A program made the position numbers and the translations under genes. A stretch of DNA of 64,000 nt from Clostridia bacterium. Lineage in GTDB: Bacteria > Bacillota > Clostridia > Lachnospirales > Lachnospiraceae. The stretch covers positions 124,001 to 188,000 of the forward strand of contig CAJTFD010000001.1 of NCBI GenBank assembly GCA_910575625.1, in the 5' to 3' direction. Below the pieces are notes generated by a model. It searched no databases, was not told where the DNA came from, and was given only the letters and a program-made list of their open reading frames with translations. Positions 59,442 through 64,000 of this stretch are shown here, in pieces. Every line of letters begins with the position of its first letter. Position 1 is the stretch's first letter.

Positions 59442-60508
59442 AAGGATCGTTTTCTCTCCGTACCGTGCGGAAAAAGGTCCTGATGCTCTCCAAGCTGGCG
59501 GGCGCCGCGCTGATAGTTTCTTACATTTTCTGCACCGGCCTGCCTGTCAGCGGGGATGCCTCTCTCCTGCTCTGGCTGGGATCTGTCCTGCTGCTGGTCT
59601 TGGGCATTGACTTCTTTATGAGCCGCTTTATCACAAAACCGATCGACAAGCTGAACGCTTCCGCAAAACGCATGGCGGGGCTGGACTTCTCAGCTCCCTG
59701 TGACCTTGTTTCGACGGATGAATTCGGGGAGCTGTCCGCCAGTCTGAATACGATGGCCGAAAATCTCCAACAGGCTCTTGCCCGGTTGGAGAGAGCAAAT
59801 GCACAGCTTGAAAGAGATGTGGAAAAGGAACGGCTCCTGCTGGCCGAGCGCAAGGAGCTGGTGGACAGCCTGTCCCATGAAATGAAAACCCCGCTGGGCA
59901 TCATCCGGGCCTATGCCGAGGGATTGCAGAACGGATCGGACGCGTCCAAGAAGCAGAGATATGCCCAAGTGATCGTCTCCGAAGCAGAGCGCATGAACGA
60001 CTTGATCGTGACCCTGTTAGATCTGTCAGCTTTGGAAAGCGGGGCCGCAGACTTGGATGTCACCCGGTTTGACTTTGTAGAGCTGGCGGAAACAGTGGCC
60101 GGACGGCTTTTGATAGACGCCCCGGACACCGATCTTGAACTGCAGTATGAGCTGCCGGAACAAAAGGTTTTTGTGCGGACAGACCGGCGGCGCATGGAGC
60201 AGGTTTTAAGCAATCTGATCGTCAACGCCAGGAAAAATGTATCCCCCGGCGGCATCCTGCGGTTGGAACTGACCGTTGATGGTGGAAACCTGCTTTTTTC
60301 TATCTTCAATCAGGGCCGCCCCATCCCAGAGAACGACTTACCCAAGATCTGGGCAAGATTCTATCGGGACAGCAATGCCAAATACAGCGGTTCCGGGCTG
60401 GGACTGTCCATCGTGGCGCAGATCCTGTCCATGCAAGATCTGCCCTATGGCGCAAAAAACCAGGCGGACGGGGTGCTGTTCTATTTCTCCATCCCCATTA
60501 CGAGATGA
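59438..60508 (+). CDS. Sensor histidine kinase with intramembrane-type input
   Basis: 356 residues. Two membrane helices (about 18-34 and 43-60) are joined by only about eight residues, so there is no real extracellular sensor domain. A HAMP segment (60-115), dimerisation helix with H147 in DSLSHEMKTPLGIIRAY, and ATPase domain with N box (QVLSNLIVNARKN) and GSGLGLSIVAQ follow. Kinases of this build often sense cell-wall antibiotics through a partner ABC transporter, which is encoded just downstream. Confidence 0.92.
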   Translation: MKGSFSLRTVRKKVLMLSKLAGAALIVSYIFCTGLPVSGDASLLLWLGSVLLLVLGIDFFMSRFITKPIDKLNASAKRMAGLDFSAPCDLVSTDEFGELSASLNTMAENLQQALARLERANAQLERDVEKERLLLAERKELVDSLSHEMKTPLGIIRAYAEGLQNGSDASKKQRYAQVIVSEAERMNDLIVTLLDLSALESGAADLDVTRFDFVELAETVAGRLLIDAPDTDLELQYELPEQKVFVRTDRRRMEQVLSNLIVNARKNVSPGGILRLELTVDGGNLLFSIFNQGRPIPENDLPKIWARFYRDSNAKYSGSGLGLSIVAQILSMQDLPYGAKNQADGVLFYFSIPITR

Positions 60509-60509
60509 T

Positions 60510-60553
60510 CTCACACAGATCTCACGGCGGCCTCACACCGATCTCACACCGCA
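60510..60553 (+). promoter_or_regulatory. Four CTCAC boxes at 11-bp period, likely response-regulator site
   Basis: CTCAC begins at 60510, 60521, 60532 and 60543, an exact 11-base period; the third and fourth units are CTCACACCG, the first CTCACACAG. OmpR-family regulators bind tandem direct repeats of 10-11 bp on one face of the helix. The array ends about 40 bases before the start of the small membrane protein gene and could stand in place of a -35 box. A possible -10 is TAAACT at 60558-60563. Confidence 0.7.
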
Positions 60554-60593
60554 TATCTAAACTCTCCTTATCACAAATAAGGAGGTTTTTTTT

Positions 60594-60746
60594 ATGTTTT
60601 TAAGTTTAGCGTGGTACTGGTGGCTGGCGGTCGCAGCGGCGGTCGTCCTCTCCATCCCTTTCAAGATCAAGTTTATGAAATGGTGGGACAAGCGTCAGCG
60701 GGAGCAGAAGAAGGGGAAGCGCGGAAAGTGGGGTGATGACGAGTGA
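60594..60746 (+). CDS. Small membrane protein (50 residues) heading the ABC genes
   Basis: A strong SD (AAGGAGG, then a T-run) precedes ATG 60594. The product has one hydrophobic N-terminal helix (MFLSLAWYWWLAVAAAVVLS) and a strongly basic tail (KWWDKRQREQKKGKRGKWGD). Its stop overlaps the GTG of the ABC ATPase gene, so they are translationally coupled. The family is not known to me. It may be an accessory subunit of the exporter or a regulator of the kinase. Confidence 0.8.
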   Translation: MFLSLAWYWWLAVAAAVVLSIPFKIKFMKWWDKRQREQKKGKRGKWGDDE

Positions 60747-61591
60747 TCGAGGTTAAGAACCTGACGTTCTCTTACAGTAAAGACAAGCAGGCCCTCCACG
60801 GCCTGGACTTCACCGTAAAGGATGGCGAGATCTTCGGCTTCCTGGGTCCCAACGGCTCTGGGAAGTCCACGACACAAAAGATACTCACCGGGATATTAAA
60901 GGGCCACGGCGGTAAAGTTATCTTATTCGGCCAGGACATCTCTGCCGCCCACGACCGGGAATTTTATCAGAAGATCGGCGTCCTGTTTGAGTTTCCTTAC
61001 CTGTACGCCAATCTGAGCGCCGTGGACAATCTGAACTACTTCGCTTCCTTCTATCCTAGAAAGCAGCGGCGGGATGTGGGGGAACTGCTGGAGATGCTGG
61101 AATTTAAGCCGGATTTTCTGAAAAAGCCGGTGTCCTCCTACTCCAAGGGGATGCGCCAGAGGGTGAGCATGGCCCGGGCGCTGGTGAGCGATCCCCGGCT
61201 GCTGTTCCTGGACGAACCCACCAGCGGCCTTGACCCCTCCGGCGCGGTCCTGTTCCGAAAGATCATCGAGCAGGAACGCAAAAAAGGGACCACAGTTTTT
61301 GTCACCACCCACAACATGCTGGACGCCGATCTACTGTGCGATCGAGTGGCGTTCATCTCCAACGGAGATCTGGCGGCCCTGGACACGCCCAAGCGGCTGA
61401 AAGAGAAGCACAGCGATCGTCGGGTCGTCATCGACTATCTGTATCAGGGACAGCGAAAGACAAAAACAATAGAAACACCGGAGCTGGAGGCGGGCATCTC
61501 CTTTGCCCATGATGAGATCGTCAGCATCCACTCCCAGGAGCCGACCCTGGAAGATATATTCATCCAGTACACAGGAAGGGGGCTGTCCTGA
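60743..61591 (+). CDS. ABC transporter ATP-binding protein
   Basis: 282 residues. Walker A is LGPNGSGKSTTQK, signature VSSYSKGMRQRVSMARAL (SKGMRQ variant), Walker B LLFLDEPTSGLD, H-loop VTTHNML. The start is a GTG at 60743 with GGGGTGAT upstream. It energises the two permeases encoded next. The layout (ATPase plus two ABC-2 permeases behind a two-component system) is like antibiotic-immunity or peptide-exporting modules. Confidence 0.93.
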   Translation: MIEVKNLTFSYSKDKQALHGLDFTVKDGEIFGFLGPNGSGKSTTQKILTGILKGHGGKVILFGQDISAAHDREFYQKIGVLFEFPYLYANLSAVDNLNYFASFYPRKQRRDVGELLEMLEFKPDFLKKPVSSYSKGMRQRVSMARALVSDPRLLFLDEPTSGLDPSGAVLFRKIIEQERKKGTTVFVTTHNMLDADLLCDRVAFISNGDLAALDTPKRLKEKHSDRRVVIDYLYQGQRKTKTIETPELEAGISFAHDEIVSIHSQEPTLEDIFIQYTGRGLS

Positions 61592-62583
61592 TGAGAAAAA
61601 GTTTCCTTGCTCTGTTCAAAAAAGACTGCCGGATGCTGGCGTCGGGAAAATTTTTCCTTATGGCCATCGGCTTTCTGGCCCTCTATACGGCCTATGTGAA
61701 CCTGGGTTATATCCGATTTATGCAGATGCCGCCCTATAACGTGTATCTATATGATCCTGCCGGGACCCAGACCGAAAGATCGTCCCTGGTGCAGACTGTT
61801 CCGTCGATGAAGGCGATGGACACCGCCCTGCTGGCCGACGCCAACGGCGTGGGGCTGGACGCCAGCGCCGGGGACGTGCGGGTGGTGATCTATACAGGAG
61901 CAAAACACGTCGACCGCCATCGGACGGACTACGCCCTGTCCCTGCTGCAGCCTTCGGACAGCCGCGCCCCGGCGGTACTTGGCAGGAACACGCCAAAACA
62001 GAAGGCGCGAAAGGAGATCACCTGCGAGCTGCTGTTTTTCGAGCTGGCCGCCGTGGGATTTTTGGGGATCGCCGCGGTACTCTTCAAGGAAAAAGGCATG
62101 GGCGTCATCCGTGTCCATGCCATTCTCCCGCTGCAAAGAAACCTGTTCCTCCTGTCCAAGCTGGCGGTGTTCCTGCTCTCCGACCTGATCTTCGCGGCGC
62201 TGCTCACCCTGCTGAATGTGGGGCTTGAGGACGGAGGGGCGGTGCTGCCTGCCGTTCTGATCCAGACGGCCATCCTGTCGCTGATGATGGCCCTGGTGGG
62301 ACTGCTCTGCGCCCTGCTGCTGAAGGACTTTCGGCAATTTACACTGGCCTATCTGATCATCGCGGTTCTTGCCGCCACGCCGGTCTTTCTCTCCGCCAAC
62401 ACATCGGTCAAATTTGACTGGATCGGCTATCACCCGTTCTATCACGTCTATATGGGCTTGAAAAACGCTTATTTTGAAACAGCGATCTCTCCAATCTACT
62501 ATGTCGGCTCCACGGCAGCGATCGCGTTTTTGTTCCTGGCGGTGCAGTTTGCGTTCCGCCGGGAGATCGGAAAGGAGGTGTGA
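61591..62583 (+). CDS. ABC-2-type permease subunit 1
   Basis: 330 residues; one N-terminal helix (about 20-40), an extracellular domain of about 110 residues (to ~145), then five or six helices. It starts at ATG 61591, overlapping the ATPase stop by one base. The N-terminus FLALFKKDCRMLASGKFFLM is typical of ABC-2 permeases. Substrate unknown. Confidence 0.85.
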   Translation: MRKSFLALFKKDCRMLASGKFFLMAIGFLALYTAYVNLGYIRFMQMPPYNVYLYDPAGTQTERSSLVQTVPSMKAMDTALLADANGVGLDASAGDVRVVIYTGAKHVDRHRTDYALSLLQPSDSRAPAVLGRNTPKQKARKEITCELLFFELAAVGFLGIAAVLFKEKGMGVIRVHAILPLQRNLFLLSKLAVFLLSDLIFAALLTLLNVGLEDGGAVLPAVLIQTAILSLMMALVGLLCALLLKDFRQFTLAYLIIAVLAATPVFLSANTSVKFDWIGYHPFYHVYMGLKNAYFETAISPIYYVGSTAAIAFLFLAVQFAFRREIGKEV

Positions 62584-62586
62584 GGC

Positions 62587-63606
62587 ATGAGAGGCTTAAA
62601 TTATCAGCTGAAAAGCGTTTTGCGGGATAAATTCTGCCTGATGACCTTTCTGCTGCCTATCCTGGCGGCAGTGGCGCTGGACTTTATGGGTTCCATTGAT
62701 ATGTCCAGCCTGGGCGAACTGCATTTCGGTGTACTGGAACATGACCTGTCCCCTCAGACGATAACATGGCTGGAGCGGTATGGTCCGGTGTCATCCTATG
62801 AGACACCGGACAGGCTGACCGCCGCCATCAAGGAGCCGTCCACCAATGTCATCGGCGTGGAGGCGGACGGGGACAGCTTCAAAACCTCGATCGCCGGGGA
62901 CGAGCTGGAGATCTTCCAGCAGGCGGCGGCCACCCTTCCAGTACTCTATGAACGGCGGGAGGAAGCGGAGCAGGCAAAGATCCTGATGCTAAAGCGTCCC
63001 GACATCCTGGAGAGTATGCAGGGTATCTTCATCCCCGCCGTGATGATCGTCGCCATGTTCATGGGCTGTACGTTCAACGCCATGAACATCATCTCCGAAA
63101 AAGAGGACGGCGTGGCCTTCGTCAATGAGATCCTGCCCATGACGCCGGGGCAGTACATTTTGCAGAAGGTGGTGGTGGGGTTTCTCTTTGGGAGTCTGTC
63201 CTCCATCGTGACGGTGTGTATCTGTTTTGAGATGTCCTGGCTGGTCTTTGCGGCGATGCTGGCGCTGATCCTTCTGTCGTCCTTTGTGGCCGCTCTGATC
63301 GGTCTGTTTATCGGTAGATTTTCTGAGGGCCTGATGATCGGCGTAGTCTATATCAAGATCGTCATGCTGCTGTTTATCGCTGTACCTCTTGTGTGCGCCC
63401 TGATCGGCGTCAGCGGACCGCTGGCGGGCATTTGCAATATCGTCCCGTCCCAGCCCGCCTTTGACGGTATTATGGCCCTGTCCGCCGGGGACATAAAAAC
63501 GGCGGTAAAGGATATCGGCATCCTGGCTGTCCACGGCATCGCCTGGTCTGCGCTATATATACTGATCCAGGGCGCCCCCGTTAAAGCCCACCTGCACGAT
63601 CTTTGA
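62587..63606 (+). CDS. ABC-2-type permease subunit 2
   Basis: 339 residues with the same build as the preceding gene: N-terminal helix, extracellular domain (~40-135), then about six helices, with the ABC-2 feature FNAMNIISEKEDGVAFVNEI (followed by LPMTPGQYI). It starts three bases after the previous stop, with GGAGGTG upstream. The pair would make a heterodimeric channel. Confidence 0.87.
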   Translation: MRGLNYQLKSVLRDKFCLMTFLLPILAAVALDFMGSIDMSSLGELHFGVLEHDLSPQTITWLERYGPVSSYETPDRLTAAIKEPSTNVIGVEADGDSFKTSIAGDELEIFQQAAATLPVLYERREEAEQAKILMLKRPDILESMQGIFIPAVMIVAMFMGCTFNAMNIISEKEDGVAFVNEILPMTPGQYILQKVVVGFLFGSLSSIVTVCICFEMSWLVFAAMLALILLSSFVAALIGLFIGRFSEGLMIGVVYIKIVMLLFIAVPLVCALIGVSGPLAGICNIVPSQPAFDGIMALSAGDIKTAVKDIGILAVHGIAWSALYILIQGAPVKAHLHDL

Positions 63607-63624
63607 CACTCTTTACCAGCCTTT

Positions 63625-63859
63625 TTAATAACGATCTGTATTGGCTTTTTCGGTGCTTTTGCGGGCGCGCCTTTCTTTGTGGGCACGACCAAAAAAGCGG
63701 AAAGAGCCAATGATCCCGCCGATGCCGTAAACAAAGGCCGCTGCCGCCCCGATCAAGTGTCCGTTTGGGATACGGGCGGCGGTCGCGATGACTGGCAGGA
63801 CCGCGATATGGAAAGCGCGCCGCAAAAAAGTTCCAAAACGGCGCTGACATTTCCATCAT
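63625..63859 (-). pseudogene. Small membrane protein gene with frameshift
   Basis: Translation from ATG 63859 or 63856 gives MMEMSAPFWNFF and then enters a meaningless frame. From a run of six T (minus strand; 63829-63824) onwards, the +1 frame reads RRAFHIAVLPVIATAARIPN, then an Ala/Gly-rich membrane helix (GAAAAFVYGIGGIIGSFRFF) and a basic tail ending at a TAA at 63627-63625. The two parts join into one plausible membrane protein, so a one-base change at the T-run, real or a sequencing error, is likely. It stands seven bases behind an HTH gene, the usual place for such a partner. Confidence 0.7.
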
Positions 63860-63866
63860 GAAAAGA

Positions 63867-64000
63867 TCACTTGAAAACGAATATTTCTTCAATAGGCGCT
63901 CCAACAACTCTTGAAATATGGATCGCCAGTTTCAGCGAGGGATTATATTGTGCTTTTTCCAGCCGCATGATCGTTTCACGACGCACACCTACTTGTGCCG
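63867..64000 (-). CDS. XRE/YgzD-type HTH regulator, 5' end off window
   Basis: The visible 43 codons read [19 protein letters not shown], then [20 protein letters not shown] and FVFK before TGA. This is the C-terminal two thirds of the small HTH regulators like YgzD (usually LVGVRRETI...EKGKYNPSL). The 5' end lies beyond the right edge. It is followed by the frameshifted membrane-protein gene, an arrangement common for this family. Confidence 0.88.
   Translation of the reverse strand, partial: AQVGVRRETIMRLEKAQYNPSLKLAIHISRVVGAPIEEIFVFK

Noticed and set aside
63607..63624. Terminator between the convergent ABC permease and HTH-partner genes
   Set aside because: Only 18 bases with no inverted repeat.
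1..64000. tRNA, rRNA, CRISPR array, prophage or complete insertion sequence
   Set aside because: No cloverleaf, rRNA-like segment, regularly spaced repeat array, phage structural gene or transposase was seen.

Overview
The window looks like a chromosome segment from a motile member of the Lachnospiraceae (Clostridia). The evidence is a one-strand clostridial-type flagellar/chemotaxis cluster (FliY, CheC, CheD, CheV, the small TIGR02530-type flagellar protein, FlbD, a SigD-type sigma factor), AGGAGG-type ribosome binding sites, sigma-A promoters of TTGACA-17-TATAAT type, moderate G+C, and housekeeping neighbours (era, recO, an M16C peptidase, typA, an ECF RibU) in a form usual for that family. 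Genus cannot be fixed from the sequence alone. No rRNA, tRNA, CRISPR array, prophage or complete IS element was seen.

Layout. (1) About 1-25.8 kb, all on the minus strand: flgB-fliE-fliF-fliG-fliH-fliI-fliJ-fliK-flgD-(TIGR02530)-flgE-flbD-motA-motB-fliM-cheY-flgC-fliY-fliO-fliP-fliQ-fliR-flhB-flhA-sigD-flhO/flhP-cheC-cheD-cheV and a truncated EAL-type gene. A good sigma-A promoter lies before flgB. Compared with the usual clostridial order, flgC has moved from behind flgB to between cheY and fliY, and fliL, flhF and flhG are absent from their usual places. Three gaps with RNA-hairpin potential (before and after flgE, and between fliR and flhB) interrupt an otherwise tightly packed operon. (2) 26.1-29.6 kb, plus strand: a DnaD-type protein, a DnaC/DnaI-type helicase loader and PRPP synthetase. 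(3) 29.7-32.3 kb: Nudix hydrolase and RibU (minus), MFS exporter (plus). (4) 32.4-40.3 kb: a sugar or pentitol uptake and catabolism operon (ABC ATPase, permease, binding lipoprotein, polyol dehydrogenase, xylulokinase) divergent from a ROK repressor. (5) 40.4-46.9 kb, minus: dipeptidase, recO, era, M16C peptidase and an unknown protein. (6) 47-51.8 kb, accessory: RelE-type toxin-antitoxin pair, two MITE-like remnants, a BlaI/M56 pair, and UDP-galactopyranose mutase coupled to an unknown gene. (7) 51.8-57.5 kb: cobalamin adenosyltransferase, SSB, TypA, a PdaB-like deacetylase, an FMN reductase and a three-PepSY secreted protein. (8) 57.6-64 kb: a MerR regulator, then a two-component system with a 50-residue membrane protein and a three-gene ABC exporter, and at the right edge an HTH regulator with a frameshifted partner gene.

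How the parts work together: region 1 encodes the basal body, hook, export gate, stator, C-ring, CheC/CheD/CheV adaptation and the flagellar sigma factor, but not cheA, cheW, cheB, cheR, flagellin or hook-associated proteins, which must lie elsewhere. Region 4 is consistent with import of a pentitol, oxidation to a ketopentose and phosphorylation to xylulose 5-phosphate. Region 8 resembles an intramembrane-sensing kinase/ABC exporter module. Four CTCAC boxes at an exact 11-bp period between the kinase and exporter genes are a likely binding site for the response regulator.
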